From: Eggerthellaceae bacterium
GTDB taxonomy: Bacteria > Actinomycetota > Coriobacteriia > Coriobacteriales > Eggerthellaceae
Reading direction: 5' to 3'
Assembly (NCBI GenBank): GCA_017432445.1
Contig: JAFRJC010000172.1
Location: forward strand, 1-64,000
DNA length: 64,000 nucleotides
Made by a program: the position numbers and the translations under genes. This document shows positions 52,238-60,727 of this stretch, one piece after another; the stretch's first letter is position 1; each line of letters starts with the position of its first letter. The notes under the pieces are model-generated. The model was not told where the DNA came from. It made no database searches and was given only the letters and a program-made list of their open reading frames with translations.

Positions 52238-53404
52238 ATGCCCATCCGCATACCCGACGCCTTGCCGGCAACAGACCAGCTTGCAAGCGAGAACATATTC
52301 GTCATGACCGAGTACCGCGCCATGCACCAGGACATTCGTCCGCTGCGTGTGGTGCTGCTCAACCTCATGCCCACCAAAATCGCGACCGAAACGCAAATCC
52401 TGCGTAAGCTTTCGAATACGCCCCTGCAGATCGAGATAACGCTTTTGCGTATGGCGAGCCACGATGCGAAAAACGTCTCCGAACAGCATCTCGAAACGTT
52501 CTATCGCACGTTTGACCTGATAGAGTCACTGCACTTCGATGGGATGATCATCACGGGCGCCCCGGTCGAGCTCCTGGAGTTCGAAGATGTGGACTATTGG
52601 CCCGAGCTTTGCGAGATCATGGAATGGTCGCGCACTCACGTGCACTCCACGCTCCACATCTGCTGGGGCGCGCAAGCGGGAATCTACTACCACTACGGCA
52701 TCTGCAAACATGAGCTCTCGGCAAAAGTCTCTGGCGTGTTCGAACATCGCCAGATTAAACCGACATCGCCTCTACTCCGCGGGTTCGACGACTTCTTCTG
52801 GGCCCCTCATTCGCGCTATACCGAAGTTCGCGCCGAAGACATCGATCGGCATCCGCACCTAGAATTGCTCGCGGTTTCAGACGAGGTGGGGGTATATATT
52901 GCCAAGAGCACAAACAGCCGCCACTTCTTCGTGTTCGGCCACCCCGAATACGACCGCGCGACGCTGAATTCGGAATACGAGCGCGACATTGCGCGCGGGC
53001 TCGACATTGCGATGCCCGCGAACTACTACCCTGGCGACGACCCCTCAAACGCGCCGCGGGCCAACTGGCGTGCACACGCTCAGCTTCTGTACACGAATTG
53101 GCTGAACTACTACGTCTACCAGACCACACCATACGAAGTGGAGCGCGCCGGTACCGAAGAGGCAGAGCAGCTCGACGAAGACGCAGCCCATCAGGTTAAT
53201 GTTGCGAAAGCCGCAGCAAAGCGCGCTCAAGCAAAAGCAGCCAGCCAAAACGTTGCATCCGATGCGTCAATGGCACCTGGAAAGCGCGCAAGCTCGAACG
53301 CTTCTGAGTTCATCCGCGCGGCAAACGAGGACGACGACGGCTATGACCCGTACTCCGACCGCCGCGAGGAGCCCCCTCTCTTCGAGCCCGATCCTTGGAA
53401 ATAA
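52238..53404 (+). CDS. metA: Homoserine O-acyltransferase, predicted acetyl-CoA dependent
   Basis: A 388-residue MetA-family enzyme that acylates homoserine for methionine synthesis. The catalytic Cys142 lies in [12 protein letters not shown]; the family His and Glu lie in FVFGHPEYD near 233. Residue 111 is Glu ([11 protein letters not shown]). In this family Gly111 goes with succinyl-CoA and Glu111 with acetyl-CoA, so acetyl transfer is predicted. About 80 C-terminal residues after 305 are Ala, Lys and Asp-rich and not part of the usual enzyme (about 300-310 residues). GAGGAC lies upstream of the ATG. Single gene with its own terminator. Confidence 0.92.
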   Translation: MPIRIPDALPATDQLASENIFVMTEYRAMHQDIRPLRVVLLNLMPTKIATETQILRKLSNTPLQIEITLLRMASHDAKNVSEQHLETFYRTFDLIESLHFDGMIITGAPVELLEFEDVDYWPELCEIMEWSRTHVHSTLHICWGAQAGIYYHYGICKHELSAKVSGVFEHRQIKPTSPLLRGFDDFFWAPHSRYTEVRAEDIDRHPHLELLAVSDEVGVYIAKSTNSRHFFVFGHPEYDRATLNSEYERDIARGLDIAMPANYYPGDDPSNAPRANWRAHAQLLYTNWLNYYVYQTTPYEVERAGTEEAEQLDEDAAHQVNVAKAAAKRAQAKAASQNVASDASMAPGKRASSNASEFIRAANEDDDGYDPYSDRREEPPLFEPDPWK

Positions 53405-53469
53405 TCAACTCCATGCTAAATCAGGACTGACGTTGGCTGATACGGCGGACGCAGGAAAATGAGTTACAG

Positions 53470-53501
53470 AATGAGCCGCAGGACAGTCCTGTGGCTCATT
53501 T
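53470..53501 (+). terminator. Terminator of metA
   Basis: AATGAGCCGCAGGACAGTCC and its complement TGTGGCTCATTT form a long stem about 65 bases after the stop. It covaries with the leuB terminator. Confidence 0.75.
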
Positions 53502-53514
53502 AACATGGAGACAA

Positions 53515-53535
53515 CCAAAAGGGATTGCCTTCTGG
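53515..53535 (-). terminator. Hairpin abutting the ABC gene stop codon
   Basis: Minus-strand arms CCAGAAGG and CCTTTTGG with loop CAATC begin directly after the TAG stop at 53536-53538. There is no long T tract. Confidence 0.45.
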
Positions 53536-56500
53536 CTATTCGCTTCTGAGGGCTTCGACGGGGTCCTTGCGCGAGGCCGACCGCGAGGGAATAAGGCCGG
53601 CGATGAAGGTCAGGAGCACGCTAACGCCCACGAGAATGGCAGCGGCCTGCGGGGGCAAAATCGCCACGTTGGGCACATCGAAGTTGGCGTAGACGATGGC
53701 GTTCGCAGGAATGCAGGCAAGCGCCGTGAAGCCCACGCCGAGAAGGCCGGAGATGAGGCCCTCGATGATGGTTTCAGCGTTGAACACGCGGCTGATATCG
53801 CCCTTCGAGGCACCGATGGAGCGTAGGATGCCGATTTCTTTTCGCCGTTCGAGCACAGAGATGTAGGTGATCACGCCGATCATGATCGACGAGACGATCA
53901 GCGAGATTGCAACGAACGCGATCAGCACGTACGAGATCATGTCCACGATGGTCGTCACGGAATCCATGAGCGTGCCCACGATGTCGGTGTAGGAAATGAC
54001 CTTGTCCTCGTCCACTTCGCGCATGTTGTCGTTGTAGGCGTCAAGTATCTCGATGACATGCTCCTTGCTAGCGAAGTCGATGGGATAGATGCTGATCTCG
54101 GATGGTTTGTCGAAGCTCGCATAGCCGAGCTTCTTCAGGTTGTTGTCGTAGGAGCGCTCTTCGGTGCGCATCATCGACATCATGAGCTCCGTGAGCTCCT
54201 CCTCGTCCATATCGAACTGGAAGGCGTTCATGAAAGCTTCCTCGTCGAAGCCCATGTTGCTGAAGGCTGACGTGAGCTTGCTGCTCAGCTGGCTCATCAT
54301 CTTGCCAAGCTGGGTTTGGAGGGTTTTGGAGATGGTTTCGGCGAACTGCGTCATCATGCTCTGCATGGCCTTGGACAGCGCAGGTTGGAGCACTTTGGTC
54401 ATGTACTGCTCCATGACTTGGCCAATGTATTCCTGCATGATTTCGCCCATCTGCGTTTGCATGCTCTCGGTCATGGACTGGGCGTACTTCGCGGCAACGC
54501 GTTTCGTTACCTCTTGATTCAGCTGATCGGGAGTCGTCCCCAGAAGAGTGGCGAGCTCCCCACTGAGCTGCTGCCCCAAATCATCGGTGTCAATTGACGC
54601 TATGAGCGCTGGCATGAACTGCTTCCAGCGCCCAGTTTGCAGGTAAGCGTTAATGCGGGCATCCGGGTTGGGCGTGGGCCCATCTTGGCCCGAGCTAGCC
54701 CTCCATTGCATGTAATCCTGCCCGATGCTGACGACCGTCGCCATCAGCTGCCCTTCGTCCTTAATTTTCACGTTCACGTTTTCGAGCGCCTTGGCGATGT
54801 TCTCGCCACTCAATTCGGGGAAGAGCTCAGCCAGGTCTTCGTTGGTGAGCGTCGGTGCCGTCATGTTGAGTTGGGAGAAATCCGGCGGATCGACATCGAG
54901 GTTAGACATGTCGATGTCGGACAAGTCGAGTTTCGATAAGTCTATCTGCGACAAGTCCATTTTCGAGAAGTCGAGCCCGGAAAGATCTAGCCCCGAAAAG
55001 TCCATCCCAGATAAATCCAGGGAAGACATGTCGAAATTGAAAGCCGATGCCATCGCGTCCTCATCGATCGAGAACAGCGAAGTCATGTCAAAATCGCCGC
55101 CCTCCTCGTCTTCGAGCTCGTCGAACGTCTTACCGCTGAAGACATCGACCTTGGGTTTGGCCAGCTGGTCCTTCACGATTTTGGATTTGGCGGCCGTCTC
55201 GGCGAGATGGCGCGTCAGGGCAGGCGTGTAGTAGATGCCCATGGTCAAAGCGAGCGCCTTCGCATCGGGTTTGGACTGGACGATGCCGCTAATGACCAGA
55301 TCCTCGCCCGATTCGACTACCTTCTTCATGTATTTCTTGTCATCGGTCTTGTCGACCCAGACTTTGCGTTCCTCATCGTACTTGTAGAAATCAACTGCGT
55401 TGACCAGCTTGAACTTCATGTTCAAGATGTCGTCGTAGGTGACGTCTATCGTCGTGTCAGGCATTTCGACGTCCTGCTCCTCGGAGAACTGCTTGACCAT
55501 ATCCTTTAGCTCTTCCGGATCGCGCAGACCTAACACGTAGGACAGGAAGTCGTTGATACGCCCGGTCGGCGAGAGTACCAACACAAGCTCATTCGCCTTC
55601 TCTGGCCAGTGGCCGGCTTTGAGGTCGTACTGTTCTGCGACGACGTCGTTGTCCATCATCTCGTTGAACATGTCGGAGGACATGGACATGGACATGAGAC
55701 TGTTGGAATATGCGCTCGAGCCCATGCCAAAAGCCGACAGCGAATTGTCGGGGTTGATTTGCCGCACCCCGTCGGACGTATCGGCGTCGAAGATCTGCGG
55801 CGTTACGGCGTATTCGTAGTAGATGTTGCTTACGTATTCATCGATGCCGCTTTCACCGCTGTCGAAGTACGCTTTAAGAGCGGCGAGATCGTTGTTGCCG
55901 AAACTGGCGAACATGCGCGAGATGATGCGCGCTTCGCCGATATGGCCTTCCTCAAGTTCGCCGATCACCTCGTCACGCAATGTTGAATCCTGCGAGTCAT
56001 CTCCTGCGTCATCGTCTCCACCCATGCCGACGAACATCGTCGTGAGATCGAAGCCGGTCGAGAGTATTTGCAATGGGTAAACCGAGAGCGTTTCCTCCTC
56101 GACGTTCTTGATGTAGTTGTTGACGCCGTTGGCAAGCGAAAGGATGGCTGCGATGCCGATGATGCCAATCGAGCCAGCGATGGCCGTCATCAGCGTGCGC
56201 CCCTTCTTCGTCAGCAGGTTGTTAGCCGAAAGCGAGAGTGCCGTGAGGAAGGACATCTTCGTGTGGCGCACGGGTTTTGCCTGAACAGCGGCTATTTCCC
56301 CTGCAGTCGGGGTGTATGGATCTGTGTCCGACATGATTCGGCCGTCAGCTAAGTTGACGATGCGCGTGGCATACTTTTCGGCAAGCTCAGGATTGTGCGT
56401 GACCATGACCACCAGGCGATCTTCTGCAATCTCGGTGAGCAAGTCCATGATTTGGACGCTGGTTTTGGAATCGAGCGCGCCGGTGGGTTCGTCGGCCAGC

Positions 56501-56988
56501 AGGATTTCCGGGTCGTTGATGAGCGCGCGTGCGATGGCCACGCGCTGCATTTGACCGCCTGACATCTGGGAGGGCTTCTTGTCCATGTGCTCGGCGAGAC
56601 CGACGCGTTCAAGCGCCTCCTGGGCGCGCTTGCGGCGCTCATTGCGCGACACGCCAGAAAGCGTCAATGCCAGCTCGACGTTGGCCAGCACCGTCTGGTG
56701 CGGAATCAGGTTGTAGCTTTGGAAGACGAAGCCAATGCGGTTGTTGCGGTAGGCGTCCCAGTCCCGGTCTCTGTACTTCTTCGTGGAAACGCCGTCGATG
56801 ACAAGGTCTCCCGAATCGTAGTGGTCCAACCCGCCCACGATGTTGAGCAACGTTGTCTTACCCGAGCCGCTCGGGCCAAGAATGGCTACGAACTCGTTGT
56901 CGCGAAACGAAATCGAGACGTCGTCGAGCGCCTTTTGCGTAAAGGTGCCCGTGGTGTAAGACTTGCGTATGTTGCGAAGCTGCAGCAA
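53536..56988 (-). CDS. ABC transporter ATPase-permease with large ectodomain (MacB/FtsX type)
   Basis: An 1150-residue fused protein. Residues 1-235 are an ATPase: Walker A GPSGSGKT (38-45), signature MSGGQ (142-146), Walker B ILLADE (162-167). A membrane helix follows near 265-290. A very large outside domain spans about 290-1040. Within it residues about 650-700 are nine pentads of the form S-x-[LMI]-D-[LFM], and residues about 840-960 are Met/Gln-rich helices. Three further helices (about 1043-1145) form an FtsX domain with ERRKEIGILRSIGASKGDI. This layout matches mechanotransmission-type exporters. The start is TTG at 56988, with GAGG five bases upstream. The exported substrate is unknown. 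Confidence 0.88.
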   Translation of the reverse strand: MLQLRNIRKSYTTGTFTQKALDDVSISFRDNEFVAILGPSGSGKTTLLNIVGGLDHYDSGDLVIDGVSTKKYRDRDWDAYRNNRIGFVFQSYNLIPHQTVLANVELALTLSGVSRNERRKRAQEALERVGLAEHMDKKPSQMSGGQMQRVAIARALINDPEILLADEPTGALDSKTSVQIMDLLTEIAEDRLVVMVTHNPELAEKYATRIVNLADGRIMSDTDPYTPTAGEIAAVQAKPVRHTKMSFLTALSLSANNLLTKKGRTLMTAIAGSIGIIGIAAILSLANGVNNYIKNVEEETLSVYPLQILSTGFDLTTMFVGMGGDDDAGDDSQDSTLRDEVIGELEEGHIGEARIISRMFASFGNNDLAALKAYFDSGESGIDEYVSNIYYEYAVTPQIFDADTSDGVRQINPDNSLSAFGMGSSAYSNSLMSMSMSSDMFNEMMDNDVVAEQYDLKAGHWPEKANELVLVLSPTGRINDFLSYVLGLRDPEELKDMVKQFSEEQDVEMPDTTIDVTYDDILNMKFKLVNAVDFYKYDEERKVWVDKTDDKKYMKKVVESGEDLVISGIVQSKPDAKALALTMGIYYTPALTRHLAETAAKSKIVKDQLAKPKVDVFSGKTFDELEDEEGGDFDMTSLFSIDEDAMASAFNFDMSSLDLSGMDFSGLDLSGLDFSKMDLSQIDLSKLDLSDIDMSNLDVDPPDFSQLNMTAPTLTNEDLAELFPELSGENIAKALENVNVKIKDEGQLMATVVSIGQDYMQWRASSGQDGPTPNPDARINAYLQTGRWKQFMPALIASIDTDDLGQQLSGELATLLGTTPDQLNQEVTKRVAAKYAQSMTESMQTQMGEIMQEYIGQVMEQYMTKVLQPALSKAMQSMMTQFAETISKTLQTQLGKMMSQLSSKLTSAFSNMGFDEEAFMNAFQFDMDEEELTELMMSMMRTEERSYDNNLKKLGYASFDKPSEISIYPIDFASKEHVIEILDAYNDNMREVDEDKVISYTDIVGTLMDSVTTIVDMISYVLIAFVAISLIVSSIMIGVITYISVLERRKEIGILRSIGASKGDISRVFNAETIIEGLISGLLGVGFTALACIPANAIVYANFDVPNVAILPPQAAAILVGVSVLLTFIAGLIPSRSASRKDPVEALRSE

Positions 56989-57132
56989 TAAAACCTCGAT
57001 GCCCGCATCATGTTTGAAATTCGTGAATACTTAGTATGACATGACCCGGCAGTCGCCACTGCTGGCATGACGAAAACGCGATGAGATTGTAAGAAACCCG
57101 ATACTTACTATGAGGAAAAGCCCCCATGTTAC

Positions 57133-57168
57133 CGAATAGCCAAAAGGGCCAGGCTTTTTGGCTATTCG
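57133..57168 (-). terminator. Terminator containing the aminotransferase stop codon
   Basis: Perfect 13-base arms CGAATAGCCAAAA and TTTTGGCTATTCG with a ten-base loop. On the minus strand the gene's last codon and TAG lie inside the first arm. T-rich sequence follows downstream. Confidence 0.7.
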
Positions 57169-58340
57169 TAGTCGGCTTTCAGCGCAGCCCAAGCTTTGCG
57201 GGAATTCGCAATGGTATCGGCGCTGACGCAGTAGCCGGCACGAGCCCAGCCTGGAACGCCGAAGCAGTCGGACTGCACGAGCAGCAAGTCATGAGAGCGC
57301 GCCTTGTCCACGAAGGACTGCGAATCATCCTCGAGGGCTTTCACCCACAAGTAGAACGCGCCGTCAGGCTCGATGTAGTCATAGCCCAGATCATCCAAGA
57401 TGCCGCAGAGAAGCTCGCGATTGCGCGCATAGGCCTCGACGTCGGTGGACAGGCCAACGCAAGTCTCGACCACGCGCTGGAACAGCACCGGCGCGCAGAT
57501 GAACCCGAGCGCGCGGCCCGCGCCGCCCACGGCGGCGGATACATCGGCGGCATCGGGCATGTTGTCCGACACGTAGATGTAGCCGATGCGCTCGCCGGGG
57601 AGCGATAGGCTCTTCGCCCACGAATAGCAGACGATGGTGTCGCGGTAGAAATTGGCCGTGAACGGCACTTCCTTGCCATAGGTGATCTCGCGGTAGGGCT
57701 CGTCGCTGATCAGGTAGATGGGATGTCCGAGTTCTTCCTCCTTGGCGGAGAGCATAGCTGCCAGCTCCTCGATGTTCTGCTGCGTGTAGATGCAGCCCAC
57801 CGGGTTGTTGGGGGAGTTGATGACCACCGCCGCGGTCTTCTCGTTGATGGCTTCGCGCAGTGCATCGATGTCGAGCTGGAAGTCGGTCTGGCGCATGGGA
57901 ACCTCGACGCAAGTGCACTGCGCCGTCTCGATCATGACCTTGTATTCAGTGAAATACGGCGCATTGACGATGACTTCGTCGCCAGGATGCGTAATGGCAG
58001 CCGTTGTGATGTAAAGGGCAGCGGTGGCGCCAGCCGTAAAGTACACGTTGGCAGCCGTCGCAGGTATGCCAAAACGCTCTCGCAGGTTGTCGGCAATCGC
58101 CTGTCGGGCGTTCATCAGGCCGGCCGCCATGCTGTAGGCGTGCAGTTGCTGCGGCGGCTCCTGGAGCAGCTCCTCGATGCGGGCACGCACCTCGGGCGGC
58201 GCAGGGATAGACGGGTTACCGATGCTCAGGTCGTACACGTTCTCTTCGCCGATCTCGGCCTTGCGCTGCAGCCCGTAGGCAAATTGCACGCGAATGGGAT
58301 TAGGCTGCTTTCCCAGCCCCAGCATTCTTTCGTTGATCAT
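57162..58340 (-). CDS. Class I/II pyridoxal-phosphate aminotransferase
   Basis: A 392-residue fold-type I aminotransferase. PLP contacts visible: NSPNNPVGCIY near residue 168, SDEPYREITYG near 200 with Asp, and SWAKSLSLPGERIGYIY near 233 with the Schiff-base Lys. YDLSIGNPSIPAPPE is the N-terminal substrate loop. The substrate cannot be set; aspartate, alanine and aromatic types are possible. ATG at 58340 has GGAGC upstream; a longer frame to 58448 lacks family features. It lies 55 bases after the universal stress gene. Confidence 0.9.
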   Translation of the reverse strand: MINERMLGLGKQPNPIRVQFAYGLQRKAEIGEENVYDLSIGNPSIPAPPEVRARIEELLQEPPQQLHAYSMAAGLMNARQAIADNLRERFGIPATAANVYFTAGATAALYITTAAITHPGDEVIVNAPYFTEYKVMIETAQCTCVEVPMRQTDFQLDIDALREAINEKTAAVVINSPNNPVGCIYTQQNIEELAAMLSAKEEELGHPIYLISDEPYREITYGKEVPFTANFYRDTIVCYSWAKSLSLPGERIGYIYVSDNMPDAADVSAAVGGAGRALGFICAPVLFQRVVETCVGLSTDVEAYARNRELLCGILDDLGYDYIEPDGAFYLWVKALEDDSQSFVDKARSHDLLLVQSDCFGVPGWARAGYCVSADTIANSRKAWAALKADYE

Positions 58341-58395
58341 GATTAGCTCCGTTCGGCTTCTTTTCAGAACAGTTGTCTTGTGTGAACTCGGCTGA

Positions 58396-58872
58396 TTATT
58401 CCGGCCACGCGTCCTGCGGGAAATCGTCCAGGGTTTCGGGACGCACAACCAGGACGTCGCACTTCACGTTGCGGATGAGCTGGGTCGACACGCTGCCCAC
58501 AAACGCATACTTGATGTTGGACAAACCGCGGACACCGCAGATGACCAAATCGGGATCGAATGGCTCGATAAGCGTCTCGATGAGCGTTTCAGCCACGCGG
58601 CCAGCACGGACCTTCACCTCGACGGAGGGGATGCACTCGTCGTTGCGGGCGCGCGTGAAGTACTTCTCTAGCTCTTCCTCGATGCGCTGCAGGCCATCTT
58701 CGGTGAGCGCCGCGAAGTCAATGCCGTTAGCCTCATAGGGCACCGAATCGATGACGTGACCGAACATCACTTCGGCATTGTTGTCGTGCGCAATGGAAAA
58801 CGCACGGCGTGCGACGGCTTCCTGCGTTGCCGCGCCATCGAGCGCCGCGAAAATCCTGTTGTAGCGAGCCAT
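58396..58872 (-). CDS. Universal stress protein A family
   Basis: A 158-residue UspA-fold protein. It starts RYNRIFAALDGAATQEAVARRAFSIA and ends with the ATP-binding pattern CGVRGLSNIKYAFVGSVSTQLIRNVKCDVLVVRP, which holds the G-x-G and G-S turns. Such proteins bind ATP or AMP and help survival in stress or stasis. AGGAGGCAGACT lies upstream of the ATG at 58872. The gene heads the pair with the aminotransferase. Confidence 0.92.
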   Translation of the reverse strand: MARYNRIFAALDGAATQEAVARRAFSIAHDNNAEVMFGHVIDSVPYEANGIDFAALTEDGLQRIEEELEKYFTRARNDECIPSVEVKVRAGRVAETLIETLIEPFDPDLVICGVRGLSNIKYAFVGSVSTQLIRNVKCDVLVVRPETLDDFPQDAWPE

Positions 58873-59153
58873 AGTCTGCCTCCTGTTTACGGTGTGGATG
58901 GAGCTATTGTAACCCCAATTGCTCCGTTTTGCCCTTGGAGAGAAACGCGGTCGAAACAGAGTCTCCCCTTCACCACATTCCAAGTATCATTTCCGGGCAC
59001 CCTGGGTCAAAGCCAGCAACTTATCGCAGGGCGATGAGCGGGCTTTCCGCTTCGCGGAACCCTTCGCCTTCAGCTCGGGATGATAGGAGAAGACGGCTCG
59101 AACGCCGCTTCATGGCAGGACGAGCTTATAGAATGCCCTCTCGTATCCAAGCG
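58873..59153. other. Gap between the stress gene and the permease gene
   Basis: A 281-base stretch. A GC-rich patch at about 59040-59085 (CTTTCCGCTTCGCGGAACCC) resembles the short dispersed sequence at 8375. No gene, terminator or strong promoter was recognised. Confidence 0.3.
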
Positions 59154-60560
59154 CTACATGCTCGAAAGCTTTTCGGGCGAAACGGCAGAATTGTCGGCAT
59201 CAGCTGCACTCGGAGCCTCTTCGAGTTTTTCCTCCACGACACCGGGGTTCAGCGCGCGCTTGGCTTCCTTCACGGCCTTCTTCTTTTCCTTCTTGATCTG
59301 AGCGTTGCCGTTGCCAGCCAGGCGCTCTTCCAAGCGGCCAACCAAGTTGGCCAGCGGAATCGTAAGCACCAGGTAGAAGATGGCCGCCACGATGTAAGGC
59401 GTAATCGAGCCGGTCGAGGCCACGATCGTCTTCGCGTACATGACGATTTCCATGACGCCGACGGCTGCCAGCAGCGAGGTGTCCTTGTACAGCAAGATGA
59501 ACTCGCTGGTCATGGTCGGAAGCACGCGGCGCACCGTCTGCGGGATGATGACGAAAGCCATGGTCTGGGAGCCTGTCATGCCCAGCGAACGAGCCGCTTC
59601 GAACTGGCCCTTGCTGATGGACTGGATGCCCGCGCGGAAAATCTCGCACTGGTAAGCCGATGAATTGAGAGCCAGCACGATGATGCCCAAGATGAAAGGT
59701 GGAATTTGGATGCCGGCCAGCGGCAAGCCGAAGAACGCGATGTAAATCTGCAGGAACACGGGCGTACCGCGGACCACGTTCACGTAAAGCGAGCCGATAC
59801 CGCGCAGGATGCGAATCTTGGACATGCGCATGAACGAGAACATGAGACCGATCGGGATAGCCAGCGGGAAAGCGATGAGCACGATGGCGATGGCCATGAA
59901 GAAGCCATGCAGCACGACCGGCAGGCTCGATACCAAGATGGGCGGGTTGAAGAACAGGCGCAGGAACTTGTTGGAGTTCCATGCCTGGACCCACGGCTGC
60001 TCCTCGAGATATTTCGCCAACTGCTGGGTAGGAGACGTAACCGTCACGGAAATCGCCGGGATGTCGTCGAGGGAACGTGAGCTTCCGTCCGCAAGCTCAT
60101 AGGTTCCGCTTAGGCGCATATCGCCGCCCGCCACGGGAAACTCGACGCCGTAAACCTCGATGCGGAAGTAACCGCCGGGCTTAGCCGGTTCGGCAAACCT
60201 GCATACAACGGCTTGGCCTTCGGCCTTGAACTCGCATTCTGGGTTTTCGCGCGTCATCAGGTCGTCGCCGGAAAGAATCGTCAAGCGTGCGTCATCGACC
60301 TCGTATTCCGTGCTCTCAGGCATCACGATCGTGATGCCCTTGATGGATTCTTCTGGATCCGCCTGTCCCTCCCAGGTGATGCGCGTCTCGACGCCACCGA
60401 GCACCTCGCTGCCCGTGTCGCCGTTCGGCCGTGCCGTGCATTTGACCGTGTCAAGCGCGTACGCCGCTTGCGAGAAGCTGCTTGCCGCCACCATGACTAT
60501 GAGAAGCGCCGTGAGAAACAGGTCTATTGCCCGCAAAGTTCGAGATTGTGCAAAGTTCAT
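59154..60560 (-). CDS. Amino-acid ABC permease with fused extracellular domain
   Basis: A 468-residue protein. Residues about 10-36 form a signal anchor. Residues 40-200 are an extracellular beta-rich domain (TWEGQADPEESIKGI, VYGVEFPVAGGD) of unknown role. Residues about 215-435 are a His/Glu/Gln-type permease with FLQIYIAFFGLPLAGIQIP and the ATPase-contact motif EAARSLGMTGSQTMAFVIIPQ. A charged tail ends the protein. The binding protein is encoded upstream, with a terminator between that would favour more lipoprotein than permease. No ATPase gene is adjacent. The ATG at 60560 is chosen because AGG lies upstream; a GTG at 60593 is possible. Confidence 0.85.
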   Translation of the reverse strand: MNFAQSRTLRAIDLFLTALLIVMVAASSFSQAAYALDTVKCTARPNGDTGSEVLGGVETRITWEGQADPEESIKGITIVMPESTEYEVDDARLTILSGDDLMTRENPECEFKAEGQAVVCRFAEPAKPGGYFRIEVYGVEFPVAGGDMRLSGTYELADGSSRSLDDIPAISVTVTSPTQQLAKYLEEQPWVQAWNSNKFLRLFFNPPILVSSLPVVLHGFFMAIAIVLIAFPLAIPIGLMFSFMRMSKIRILRGIGSLYVNVVRGTPVFLQIYIAFFGLPLAGIQIPPFILGIIVLALNSSAYQCEIFRAGIQSISKGQFEAARSLGMTGSQTMAFVIIPQTVRRVLPTMTSEFILLYKDTSLLAAVGVMEIVMYAKTIVASTGSITPYIVAAIFYLVLTIPLANLVGRLEERLAGNGNAQIKKEKKKAVKEAKRALNPGVVEEKLEEAPSAADADNSAVSPEKLSSM

Positions 60561-60649
60561 CTGAAAGCCTAACCGTCTGCGAATAACGAACACCCATTAT
60601 AAACCCGACAAGGAGACTAGCCCCCTGTCAGGTTTGGAAAGGCAGAAAC

Positions 60650-60683
60650 GAAAACCCCCGCCGACAGAATGCGGGCGGGGGTT
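60650..60683 (-). terminator. Terminator between the lipoprotein and permease genes
   Basis: Minus-strand arms CCCCCGCC and GGCGGGGG with a loop of about 11 bases, then TTTTCGTTTC. It follows the binding-protein gene and likely lets part of the transcripts continue into the permease gene. Confidence 0.8.
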
Positions 60684-60727
60684 TGTGCGCAATTGCTGCT
60701 CGGGGACGGCCCCCGAACCGTTAACAA

